Positions 42,301-48,292 of a stretch of 64,000 nucleotides of DNA are shown in pieces. Within the stretch, counting starts at the first letter, position 1. Every line of letters starts with the position of its first letter. The position numbers and the translations under genes are program-made. Below the pieces are notes generated by a model. The model made no database searches, was not told the DNA's origin, and saw only the letters and a program-made list of their open reading frames with translations. The DNA is taken from positions 124,001 through 188,000 of the forward strand of contig SLUK01000001.1 in assembly GCA_004340125.1 (NCBI GenBank). The letters are read 5' to 3'. Source of the DNA: Harryflintia acetispora (GTDB taxonomy: Bacteria; Bacillota; Clostridia; Oscillospirales; Ruminococcaceae).

Positions 42301-42968
42301 TCGACACCGAGGCGCTCAAGGCCCAGGCGGTCGCGGCCTTCACCTACATCAACTACTACGGCTCCCGCGGGCAGAAAGCGTCGGTGACGCTGGACAAGAA
42401 CGCCAGCATCCCCTCCAAGATCAAGAATGCGGTCGAGGAGGTCATCGGGGAGCAGATCCTCTACGACGGCAAGCCGATCAACGCGGTCTACTTCGCCTCC
42501 TCGGCGGGGGCGACCAACAACGCCGAGGACGTCTGGGGCTCGGAGGTGGAATACCTCAAGAGCGTGGACAGCGACGAGGACGTGCCCGAGAAGATCGTGC
42601 GGATCAAGCGCACCACCATGAGGGAGCTGTTGGACAAGCAGGGGATCAGCACCAAGAAGATGGACGACGAGGACGAGTGGTTCGACGATTTCAAGATGTG
42701 CGACAACGACCTCTACGTCGACACCCTCAAGGTCTGCGGAAAGAAGAAGACCGGGCGTTGGGTGCGTGAAACCCTGCTGAGCATGAAGATCCCGTCCACC
42801 GCCTTCGAGGTGTATTACGACAGCTCGGACAAGGTGTTCGAGTTCACCTGCTACGGCAACGGTCACGGCGTGGGCATGAGCCAGATGGGCGCGCAGGAGA
42901 TGGCCGAGGACGGTGACAGCTACCGCGACATCCTGCGGCATTACTATTCCGGCTGCCGGGTGCGGTAA
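39342..42968 (+). CDS. Fusion protein: CinA, transmembrane class B sortase, Ser/acidic linker, SpoIID
   Basis: One uninterrupted 1208-residue frame joins four parts. Residues 1-~250 are the CinA MoCF-like part (AEIIGVGTGPMLRDIVN, TTGGLGMEPTDFTKK, VVFPNNTGLAPG, IIMLPGPPDE). Residues ~268-410 are the CinA C-terminal deamidase part, with the usual ESCTGG replaced by EACSGT. After a basic linker, a membrane helix spans ~484-505. A class B sortase follows with His609 (YGHNMKDG), Cys709 (TLSTCSYEF) and Arg717 (WEARFVVVG), all intact. Residues ~805-950 are poly-Ser then poly-Asp/Glu. Residues ~960-1208 are SpoIID/LytB, with catalytic-type Glu982 in VLAEMGKSF and a closing GHGVGMSQMGAQEMA. CinA would be cytoplasmic and the rest outside. 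ATG 39342 follows GAGGAGG. No stop or strong internal ribosome site separates the parts. Confidence 0.85.
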   Translation: MIAEIIGVGTGPMLRDIVNADSQMLSRELSLLGIEVRYQSAVGASKQGLQQAMAEALRRSDVIITTGGLGMEPTDFTKKTICKGLGIPLELHPESFARVRAYYEAAGCPMPPEAQEQANLPQGSVVFPNNTGLAPGCAISAGDQCIIMLPGPPDEIVPMFLDYVYAYLAGFTQAVVVSRTARIFGLPDHQVEQMLGDLMGSRNPVAVVYQCCGEVLVHVSARANTKAQAANMCTPLLKEVVNRLGDYVYGIDISSLQQAVVTHLKQKGLHIAVAEACSGTPLTQKLNMVPGAGAVFEFGVSAYANRVKHEVLKVPEKLIKKFGAVSDQVAVHMACGAMDAGSADIGVAVTGVMGPQADGERPVGLVYIAVCNKDSVVVRKLSLSPERSPAELQEQAAMHALNLVRLILDYDPEPYPGAVPLGAALKGKAELCDEAAGAAAAVIPEAGRRAKGARKAAGPGRRRWYHVILPCKGDGAFDVIRKLLVIVFLGVFVGSSIYIGSYYYERFATKSLYQSLADLIDSGKDPGDVDGYPEEYQPKFAAYWEQNRDFKGWLSIDGTQVNYPVVQAADNDYYLRRDFERKDNQHGVPFLDYEVELDPQSDNAIIYGHNMKDGQMFGELLGYKDVEYLKEHPIIHFDNVYENADYKVAAVFLASTEQDHGPKFRYEQFVNAASDEEFMDFVDQIQMRSMINTGVDIEEGDKLLTLSTCSYEFWEARFVVVGRKVRDDEDSEVDTSKIEVNPEPLMPDVYYEVTKSQKPAKYEGMGAWAPSNSKSRTTPTSGGVISGTEGGAAGPAGPVAAQDPSSSSKDEEEESSSSKEESSSSKEESSSSAASSSSKAESSSSAVSSSSKAQSSSSAVSSSSKASSSSKAQSSSTPDLKLSNSSSSKDDEDESSSSGVTPRLNVKGTSAGKSSSSEDEDDEDEDNWWDDNEDDEDDDEDKWWDDFDVYTYDADDDITVQVNGKDYKAPAEEVIGRIVLAEMGKSFDTEALKAQAVAAFTYINYYGSRGQKASVTLDKNASIPSKIKNAVEEVIGEQILYDGKPINAVYFASSAGATNNAEDVWGSEVEYLKSVDSDEDVPEKIVRIKRTTMRELLDKQGISTKKMDDEDEWFDDFKMCDNDLYVDTLKVCGKKKTGRWVRETLLSMKIPSTAFEVYYDSSDKVFEFTCYGNGHGVGMSQMGAQEMAEDGDSYRDILRHYYSGCRVR

Positions 42969-42986
42969 CGAATTACGGTAACATTA

Positions 42987-43018
42987 AAACGGGGAGCGGC
43001 TTCGCCGCTCCCCGTTTT
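42987..43018. terminator. Bidirectional terminator after the fusion gene
   Basis: AAAACGGGGAGCGG pairs with CCGCTCCCCGTTTT across a short loop, and it serves the convergent sigma-like operon too. Confidence 0.85.
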
Positions 43019-43036
43019 CCACCGATGCGCCTGTTT

Positions 43037-43360
43037 TCAGTTAAGAATTCCCGAATCCATCAGCCCCTTCGCCACCTGCTGCATCTTGCCCCGCGCCCGC
43101 GCCAGGGTGCGGGAGACACTGGGGGGACTGACCCCCAGCATCCTGGCGATCTCCTTGACCTTCATCCCGTCCAGGTAATAGCAGAGCACCACCTGCCGCT
43201 GCCGCTCGGTGACATAGTCGCGCAGGATCAGAGAAAGCAGGGTTTTATACTTCTGGCGCGCCGCGCGGTTGTCCTCCCCCTCCTGGTTAAAGCGGCGCAG
43301 GGAAAACAGGTCGAAGTTGTCCACCTTGATCTGCTTTTTGCTCCAAAGATTGAGCGGCAT
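43037..43360 (-). CDS. Sigma-70 region 4-like helix-turn-helix protein
   Basis: The 107-residue product lacks sigma region 2 but has a region-4-type helix-turn-helix: LRDYVTERQRQVVLCYYLDGMKVKEIARMLGVSPPSVSRTLARARGKM (quoted in parts: RQRQVVLCYYLDGMKV and IARMLGVSPPSVSRTL). Such proteins occur in phages and integrative elements as late-gene or anti-repression regulators. ATG follows GGGAGGTG. It is two bases downstream of the coiled-coil gene and is driven by the leftward promoter of the ImmR/ImmA switch. It may be a real alternative sigma fragment or a simple DNA-binding regulator. Confidence 0.78.
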   Translation of the reverse strand: MPLNLWSKKQIKVDNFDLFSLRRFNQEGEDNRAARQKYKTLLSLILRDYVTERQRQVVLCYYLDGMKVKEIARMLGVSPPSVSRTLARARGKMQQVAKGLMDSGILN

Positions 43361-43362
43361 GC

Positions 43363-43584
43363 CTACACCTCCCGCCTGCCGCTGCCGTCCGCCTGCCGGT
43401 AATAGCCCGCCAGGTACCCTCCGATCCTGCGCAGGTCCCCCAGCTCCCGGCGCATGGTTTCGATCCTGCGCTCGAGCAGGAAGGCCGTCTCTCCCCGCGC
43501 GGTGCGCAGCTCCCGGCGCAGGAGGACCAGCCGCTCGGAGAGCCGGTCCGCGCCCAGGCGGTATTCATCCGCCAACCGTTCCAT
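43363..43584 (-). CDS. Small coiled-coil protein of the switch operon
   Basis: The 73-residue product is almost all charged helix (RLSERLVLLRRELRTARGE and ERRIETMRRELGDLRRIGG), typical of a short coiled coil. ATG at 43584 has AAAGGAGG six bases upstream. The frame stays open for another 33 codons upstream, but no ATG, GTG or TTG with a site is found there, although an AGGAGGGG lies near 43690. It is the first gene after the leftward promoter. Family not recognised. Confidence 0.65.
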   Translation of the reverse strand: MERLADEYRLGADRLSERLVLLRRELRTARGETAFLLERRIETMRRELGDLRRIGGYLAGYYRQADGSGRREV

Positions 43585-43695
43585 TTGCCCCTCCTTTTCT
43601 CCGCCCAAAACGTGTGGCAGCTCCCGCGCGGGCGGATAGGCGGCGCTGCCCGGTTTGCTGTTTTTCTTCTGATTGATCTTGACAAACCCCTCCTC

Positions 43696-43724
43696 TTGAC
43701 AAAAGAACGTATGTTCTATATAAT
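43696..43724 (+). promoter_or_regulatory. Rightward promoter with SOS (LexA) box in its spacer
   Basis: TTGACA (43696-43701), 17 bases, TATAAT (43719-43724): a perfect consensus. The spacer contains AGAACGTATGTTCT (43704-43717), which fits the Gram-positive LexA pattern GAAC-N4-GTTC. It points toward the ImmR gene and lies antisense in the leader of the leftward operon. Confidence 0.7.
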
Positions 43725-43759
43725 GGAATGAAAAAGCAGGATCATCTCCTGCAATTATG

Positions 43760-43788
43760 ATTATATCACACGTATTGTGTGTTGTCAA
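43760..43788 (-). promoter_or_regulatory. Leftward promoter of the coiled-coil/sigma-like operon, with ImmR-type operator
   Basis: Leftward TTGACA (43783-43788), 17 bases, TATAAT (43760-43765): perfect consensus. The spacer contains CACAC-GTATT-GTGTG (43767-43781), an inverted repeat matching the operator at 43818. Confidence 0.8.
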
Positions 43789-43808
43789 GGAATAATTACC
43801 AAATATAG

Positions 43809-43837
43809 TTGTTATTTCACACAATTTGTGTTATCAT
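43809..43837 (+). promoter_or_regulatory. Rightward promoter of the immR-like/immA-like genes, with operator
   Basis: TTGTTA (43809-43814), 17 bases, TATCAT (43832-43837). The spacer holds CACAC-AATTT-GTGTT (43818-43832). Its centre is 51 bp from the centre of the other operator, about five helical turns. Confidence 0.78.
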
Positions 43838-43875
43838 ATTCACAAAGAGATCATTGGTCCAAGGAGGTGTCCGGC

Positions 43876-44265
43876 TTGACGCTGGGAGAAAAACTGAAGG
43901 TCCTGCGCAGGCGCGAGGGGCTGTCCCAGGCCGAACTGGCCGCGCGGCTGGGGGTGAGCCCCAGCGCTGTGGGGATGTATGAGCAGGACCGGCGCCGCCC
44001 CACCCCCGAGCGGCTGGCGCAGCTCTGCCAACTTCTGGGGGTGAGCGCGGATTATTTCCTGGGAAAGGACTACGGGCCGCTGCACGAGCTGGACGACATC
44101 CTCTCCCGCCTGCACGACGAGCTGCGGGGCGCGGACACCCTGATGTTCTGCGGCGAAACGCTGGACGAGGGGGACATCGAGGAGATTACCCAGGCGATCC
44201 GCTTCGGGGCAAGGCTTGCCTTTGAGCGGCGGCGGGAAAAACGAAAGGACGACAACAGGAAGTGA
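43876..44265 (+). CDS. XRE-family repressor, ImmR-like
   Basis: The 129-residue product has an N-terminal Cro/C1 helix-turn-helix (EKLKVLRRREGLSQAEL, ARLGVSPSAVGMYEQDRRRP, residues 3-62) and a helical C-terminal part. The next gene is an ImmA-type metallopeptidase, the arrangement seen in the ICEBs1 mobile element, where ImmA cleaves the ImmR repressor. TTG start with AAGGAGG eight bases upstream. It most likely represses both its own promoter and the divergent one through the two CACAC-N5-GTGT operators. Confidence 0.85.
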   Translation: MTLGEKLKVLRRREGLSQAELAARLGVSPSAVGMYEQDRRRPTPERLAQLCQLLGVSADYFLGKDYGPLHELDDILSRLHDELRGADTLMFCGETLDEGDIEEITQAIRFGARLAFERRREKRKDDNRK

Positions 44266-44269
44266 CAGC

Positions 44270-44716
44270 ATGATCGGCGACTGGATCAAGGACGAGGTGC
44301 GCTCCTTGGTAAACGAATATGGCACCCGCGACCCCTTCGAGCTCTGCGATGCACTGGGCGTGCGGGTAATTTGCTACCCCCTGCCCGGGCGGGTGGCGGG
44401 CTTCTCGCTGCGCTATGGGGAAGAGGCGCAGATCTTTCTCAACGAACGGCTGGAGGAAGAGCTGGAGGCCACCTGCGCGCACGAGCTGGGGCATCTGCGC
44501 CTGCATCCGCGCCACAACTCCTATTTCCTGCGCGAGTGCACCTGCTGCGTGCCCGGGCGGTACGAGCGGGAGGCCGACCTCTTCGCGGCGCTTCTGCTCC
44601 TTCCCGAGGAGGCCTGGCCCCCGGCGGCCGCGGGCTCCGGGATGTGGCGGCCAGGCGGGCGGCATTCCCTTCCCCCGCGGTTGGCCGAGCTGCTGAGTAG
44701 GGAGGCGGGGACTTGA
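44270..44716 (+). CDS. ImmA/IrrE-family metallo-endopeptidase
   Basis: The 148-residue protein has the zinc motif HELGH (His71, Glu72, His75) in ATCAHELGHLRLHP and a downstream Glu101 in READLFAALLLLP, the usual third ligand. Family members cleave a partner XRE repressor, commonly in response to DNA damage or cell signals. It starts four bases after the repressor's stop. There is no fused sensor domain, so activation would need another factor such as RecA, as in ICEBs1. Confidence 0.9.
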   Translation: MIGDWIKDEVRSLVNEYGTRDPFELCDALGVRVICYPLPGRVAGFSLRYGEEAQIFLNERLEEELEATCAHELGHLRLHPRHNSYFLRECTCCVPGRYEREADLFAALLLLPEEAWPPAAAGSGMWRPGGRHSLPPRLAELLSREAGT

Positions 44717-44741
44717 AAAATTCCCCGCTACCGGGTAGAAT
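44713..44741 (+). promoter_or_regulatory. Promoter of the sugar kinase gene
   Basis: TTGAAA (44713-44718), 17 bases, TAGAAT (44736-44741), overlapping the stop of the metallopeptidase gene. Confidence 0.65.
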
Positions 44742-44824
44742 AGAGGGTAGTAGGATCGTTAAAATACAGCCGCATGACGGTCCGGCGCAAACAACGCCGC
44801 AGCGGCAGCGGCAGGGGGTCTCCC

Positions 44825-45730
44825 ATGATAAAGGTAATCGGCGTTGGCGACAACGTAGTGGATTGCTACATCCATCAGAACACCATGTATCCCGGCGGTA
44901 ACTGCGTGAACATCGCCGCTTTCAGCCGCCAGCTGGGCCACCAGTCGGCTTATCTGGGCGTCCTGGCCGACGACCGCCAGGCCGACGTGCTGCGCCGCGC
45001 CCTGACCGACATGGGCGTCGATTTCTCGATGTGCCCGACCATGCACGGCGAGACCGGTCGCTGCAGCACCAACCTGGTTGAGGGCGACCGGGTGATCGGG
45101 GACGACAACGACCTGGGGCTCTGCAAGTCGAACCCCCTGCAGATCACCGATGAAATGCTTGAATACATCAAGGGCTTCGACGTGGTGCATTCCAGCTGCT
45201 ACAGCTTCATCGAGGACCAACTTTGCAAGATCAAGTCCACCGGCGTGCCCATCGTCTACGACTTCTCGGACGGTTGGGAGGAAAAGGACTTCGAGCGCGT
45301 CTGCCCGAACATCGACGTCGCGTTCTTCTCGGGCAAGAAGCTCCCGGACGAGGAAATCAAGGGCTATCTCAAAAAGTGTGTCGACGAGCTCGGCTGCCGC
45401 CTGGCGATGTGCACCATCGGCAAGCGGGGCGCCTTTATCTACAACGGCCACAAGTTCTTCATCAAGCCCCCCTATAACCTCGAGGGTAAGGTCACCGACA
45501 CCATGGGCGCGGGCGACAGCTTCCTGACCGGGTTTATGACCACCTACTTCGACGGCCAGCGCATCTTCGAGGCGATGGTCAAGGGCGAGCCCCAGAAGTA
45601 CACCACCGAGGCCGACCGTCTCGACTACGAGGAATCCCTCATCGAATATTCGATGAGCGTGGGCAACCTGATCGCCATCCGCAACTGCTTCGTCTCCGGG
45701 GCCTTCGGCCACGGCGAGAAGATCAACTAA
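44825..45730 (+). CDS. PfkB-family sugar kinase, fructoselysine 6-kinase-like
   Basis: The 301-residue ribokinase-fold enzyme has the C-terminal DTMGAGDSFLTGF motif with the catalytic Asp and an N-terminal GDNVVDCYIHQNTMYPGGNCVNIA substrate block. The latter, and a YDFSDGWEEKDFE segment, resemble FrlD, which phosphorylates fructoselysine. No frlB deglycase or sugar transporter is adjacent, so the substrate is uncertain. ATG follows AGGGGG. It is monocistronic with its own terminator. Members of this genus-level group are known to use Amadori products, which would fit, but that is inference. Confidence 0.82.
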   Translation: MIKVIGVGDNVVDCYIHQNTMYPGGNCVNIAAFSRQLGHQSAYLGVLADDRQADVLRRALTDMGVDFSMCPTMHGETGRCSTNLVEGDRVIGDDNDLGLCKSNPLQITDEMLEYIKGFDVVHSSCYSFIEDQLCKIKSTGVPIVYDFSDGWEEKDFERVCPNIDVAFFSGKKLPDEEIKGYLKKCVDELGCRLAMCTIGKRGAFIYNGHKFFIKPPYNLEGKVTDTMGAGDSFLTGFMTTYFDGQRIFEAMVKGEPQKYTTEADRLDYEESLIEYSMSVGNLIAIRNCFVSGAFGHGEKIN

Positions 45731-45742
45731 AAATAATACATA

Positions 45743-45778
45743 GAAAGGGGCGCCGCGAAAATTCGCGGCGCCCCTTTC
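45743..45778 (+). terminator. Terminator of the sugar kinase gene
   Basis: GAAAGGGGCGCCGCGAA pairs with TTCGCGGCGCCCCTTTC. It may also act on the leftward ABC operon. Confidence 0.75.
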
Positions 45779-45820
45779 CGGTTTGGTTTATGGGTTTTAG
45801 AAGCAATCAGATTTAAGGGC

Positions 45821-46618
45821 CTATTCCAGGTTCAGCCTGCGGGAGAGGATGTAATTGGTCCCGACAAAATAGGCCGCGCCGTAGAAGAGGCAGTAAAGGA
45901 TCAGCGTACACATGATCAGGTGGGCAGATCCGATCATCCCGACCTGGATGGGCATCCCGTCCAGAACGTGCCCGATCAGCCAGATGCCGATGGTGGTGAT
46001 GATGTTGGTCACGATGTCGGTGGCGATGAACGCCCCGAAGGCCGCCAGCACCCGGTGCTTGTTAAAGAGCTGGCCCACGCTGATCGAAAAGTAGATGTTG
46101 AGGATTCCCATCGCGAGCCCCGCCGCGCACAGGGTGCAGAACTCCAGGATGTACAGGTAGCCGTGTACCCCCATCTGCTGATAAAGCACGGCCAGCGCCC
46201 GGGGAATTTCGGCGAACATCCGCAGGTCCTCCCAATCCAGCGCCATGATGAAGACGGTGATCATCGTCACGATCACGCTCGCGACCATCCAGAGGGCGGA
46301 TACGACCATCTTGGAGACGATGTGCTTCCAGGGCTGCACCGGCAGGGTAAACATCAGATACCCCTCGTCCCCCAGCAAATTTTTATAGAAGCGCTGGATC
46401 ATTACGAAGAAGGTCAGGATGAAGATCGCGAAGATCAAAATTCCATAGACGGTCGCCGTGGTTCCCAACGTCATGCTGAAAGCCAGGTTGGAGTGGCCCT
46501 CCGGGCGGATGGCCATGAAAAAGCGGTTGATGACCGCCAGCAGCACCAGCGCGCCGTAGAGCGGCAGGAAGATGCGCGCCGTGGCCTTGGTTTCATATTT
46601 TAGCAGCTTGCCTAACAT
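45821..46618 (-). CDS. ABC transporter permease of a GntR-regulated operon
   Basis: The 265-residue protein has six predicted membrane helices (around residues 15-37, 57-75, 105-130, 155-180, 195-220 and 230-250) and opens with MLGKLLKYETKATARIFLPLY, typical of YtrC/D-like permeases. It starts within the end of the ATPase gene (seven-base overlap). Substrate unknown; related operons answer to cell-wall antibiotics. Confidence 0.87.
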   Translation of the reverse strand: MLGKLLKYETKATARIFLPLYGALVLLAVINRFFMAIRPEGHSNLAFSMTLGTTATVYGILIFAIFILTFFVMIQRFYKNLLGDEGYLMFTLPVQPWKHIVSKMVVSALWMVASVIVTMITVFIMALDWEDLRMFAEIPRALAVLYQQMGVHGYLYILEFCTLCAAGLAMGILNIYFSISVGQLFNKHRVLAAFGAFIATDIVTNIITTIGIWLIGHVLDGMPIQVGMIGSAHLIMCTLILYCLFYGAAYFVGTNYILSRRLNLE

Positions 46619-47310
46619 TTGAACACCTCCCGGAAGAGCTCGTCGACGCTCTTGCCCTGCTCCTCGCGGATCTCATCCACCGACGAGGTCATCACGATCT
46701 TGCCGCTTGCAATAAAGATCACATCGTCCAGCACCCGCTCCACGTCCGCGATCAGGTGGGTGGAGATGATCACCGTGGCGTTCTCGCTGTAGTTGGTGAT
46801 GATGGTGTTGAGGATGTAGTCCCGCGCCGCCGGGTCCACGCCGCCGATCGGCTCGTCGAGCAGGTAGAGTCCGGCTTCCCGGCTCATCACCAGGATGAGC
46901 TGGACCTTTTCCTTGGTGCCCTTGCTCATGGTCTTGAGCCGGTCGTTGGGATTGATATCCAGCCTTTCGAGCATCTCCTTGGCCTTTTCCTGATTAAAGT
47001 TCTGATAAAAATCCCCGAAGAAGCCCAGCAGGTCGCTCACCCGCATCCAATCAGCCAGATAGGTGCGTTCGGGCAGGTAGCTGACCAGGCTTTTGCTTTC
47101 GATGCCCGGGGCCTTCCCATCGATTAAAATTTCGCCGCTCGTCGGGGTCAAGATCCCGCTGGCGAGCTTGATCATGGTTGTTTTGCCGCTTCCGTTCGGC
47201 CCGAGCAGGCCGACGATCCGCCCCCGCCCGAGCTGAAGGTCCACCGAGGAAAGCGCTTCCTTCGCGCCGTAGCGTTTGCCGAGTACCTTACACTGCAAGA
47301 TCGGTGTCAT
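46612..47310 (-). CDS. ABC transporter ATP-binding protein, YtrB-like
   Basis: The 232-residue ATPase has Walker A GPNGSGKTT, signature TMSKGTKEKVQLILV (a divergent LSGGQ), Walker B AGLYLLDEPIGGVDP and switch His in IISTHLIADV. The weak signature is normal for this YtrB/EcsA-like group. It overlaps gntR by 23 bases, so the operon gntR-ATPase-permease is translationally coupled. Confidence 0.92.
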   Translation of the reverse strand: MTPILQCKVLGKRYGAKEALSSVDLQLGRGRIVGLLGPNGSGKTTMIKLASGILTPTSGEILIDGKAPGIESKSLVSYLPERTYLADWMRVSDLLGFFGDFYQNFNQEKAKEMLERLDINPNDRLKTMSKGTKEKVQLILVMSREAGLYLLDEPIGGVDPAARDYILNTIITNYSENATVIISTHLIADVERVLDDVIFIASGKIVMTSSVDEIREEQGKSVDELFREVFKC

Positions 47311-47680
47311 GTCTATCCTCTCCTTCCCTCGCCTGCTCCACCAGGGTGATGGTTTCCTCCCTCGTGAAGCCGATCTGGCCCATCTTGATGAAAAACTCCT
47401 TGAGCTGATCCCTAGCCAGCAACTCTTTTACAGATTGTATCATAGCCCTGTCCTCCGTAACGAATCTTCCGCTGGTGCGCTGGGTGTAAACCAAGCCGCT
47501 GCGCTCCAGCTCTGCCAATGATTTCTGCATGGTGTTCGGGTTGACCGACGCCTCGGCCGCCATATCCCGCACGGCCGGCAATCGCGACCCTGCCGGATAC
47601 AGGCCCGACACGATCCTGAGCTGAATCTGCTCGATAAGCTGTACGTAGATGGGTCGGTCGGACTTTAGTTCCCAATTCAT
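47288..47680 (-). CDS. GntR-family regulator, YtrA subfamily
   Basis: The 130-residue protein has the GntR winged helix (DRPIYVQLIEQIQLRIVSG, AGSRLPAVRDMAAEASVNPNTMQKSLAELERSGL) and only a short C-terminal helical extension, as in YtrA. YtrA repressors control a neighbouring ABC transporter, as here. AAAGGAGG precedes the ATG. A 38-bp operator with 16-bp perfect arms overlaps the -10 just upstream, so autorepression is likely. Confidence 0.93.
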   Translation of the reverse strand: MNWELKSDRPIYVQLIEQIQLRIVSGLYPAGSRLPAVRDMAAEASVNPNTMQKSLAELERSGLVYTQRTSGRFVTEDRAMIQSVKELLARDQLKEFFIKMGQIGFTREETITLVEQAREGEDRHDTDLAV

Positions 47681-47693
47681 AGGTCCGCCTCCT

Positions 47694-47751
47694 TTGTACT
47701 ATTGTATTAATAGCGTAATACAATAGTACAATTAGATTTTAGTTTTGTCAA
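47694..47751 (-). promoter_or_regulatory. GntR operon promoter and long palindromic operator
   Basis: Leftward TTGACA (47746-47751), 17 bases, TACTAT (47723-47728). The operator's arms are TTGTACTATTGTATTA (47694-47709) and its exact reverse complement (47716-47731), separated by six bases. The -10 lies inside the right arm. Confidence 0.85.
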
Positions 47752-47759
47752 GGGTTTTT

Positions 47760-48163
47760 TGAAAAATTTTTTTATAGTTCCAGCGGGAAGCCTTCAACGG
47801 ATAGACCTCGCCATCCTTGCGCGCCTCTGCCGGGTCCTTGGCTGCGCAGTTTCGGATATATTGGAATACCTGCCACCGGCAGAGTGATCTTTTCCGGAAA
47901 CGAGGGGAACCCCCTCTTGGAGTTTCCCCACTGTCCCAAGCTCTGCTTGGGACATGGCCACTGGAGGCTCGATTCCCCCTCCCCGCGCTTAGAAGTCTTT
48001 GAAAACGCGGGCTGAGCGTTTCCGGGAGCACAAAAGTACTTACGCGAATTGGGAGCGGCGGCTCGCCGCCCCGCGCTTCGCTGCGCTTTAAGACCGTGGG
48101 GCGCTGCCCCACGCCCCGCCAAAGGGTCATTGACCCCTTGGAACCCTAGAATTCGGACTGCGC
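47760..48163. repeat. Gene-free stretch with a hairpin cluster
   Basis: Between gntR's promoter and the gyrA terminator lie several perfect small hairpins, among them GTCCCAAG/CTTGGGAC near 47934-47955, GTGGGGC/GCCCCAC near 48096-48112 and AAGGGTCA/TGACCCCT-type near 48121-48139. No open frame here looks like a gene. Confidence 0.55.
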
Positions 48164-48292
48164 AAAAACGCAGCGGGAATTTCCCGCTGCGTTTTTTGTT
48201 CGTTTTTCGCCGCTCGCATTCAGGACGCGGGCTGAGCATGTCTATTCTTGTACGTTAGGCGTTTCGCGAATCGGGAGCGGCGGCTCGCCGCC
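48005..48292. repeat. Two copies of a bipartite repeat, one forming the 3' end of gyrA
   Basis: Copy 1 (48005-48070) and copy 2 (48225-48292) share ACGCGGGCTGAGC and, 38-40 bases on, a 28-base block starting CGCGAAT with one mismatch. The block contains a GGCGGCTCGCCGCC palindrome. Copy 2 covers the last 17 codons of gyrA. Confidence 0.8.
48164..48196. terminator. Terminator of gyrA
   Basis: AAAAACGCAGCGGGAA pairs with TTCCCGCTGCGTTTTT, with T runs on both strands, about 45 bases past the gyrA stop. Confidence 0.85.

Noticed and set aside
40131..42941. 936-codon open frame antisense to the CinA-sortase-SpoIID gene
   Set aside because: It is a shadow caused by GC-rich third positions; the product is His/Val/Leu repeats without domain features, and the sense frame has intact catalytic motifs.
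43287..43685. Open frame overlapping the coiled-coil gene in another frame, with TTG after AGGAGGGG
   Set aside because: Its translation is Trp/Ser/Cys/Arg-rich without any family feature, while the chosen frame gives a regular charged helix and has its own ribosome site. It is kept only as a possible reason for the extra AGGAGGGG.
43037..44716. Intact prophage or integrative element around the ImmR/ImmA switch
   Set aside because: No integrase, excisionase, relaxase, structural gene or flanking attachment repeat was found; both flanks are ordinary genes.
47732..48239. Leftward open frames next to the gntR promoter region
   Set aside because: They have no ribosome site, consist of hairpin-derived repeats, and share the GGEPPLPIR peptide with the gyrA tail only because of the DNA repeat.
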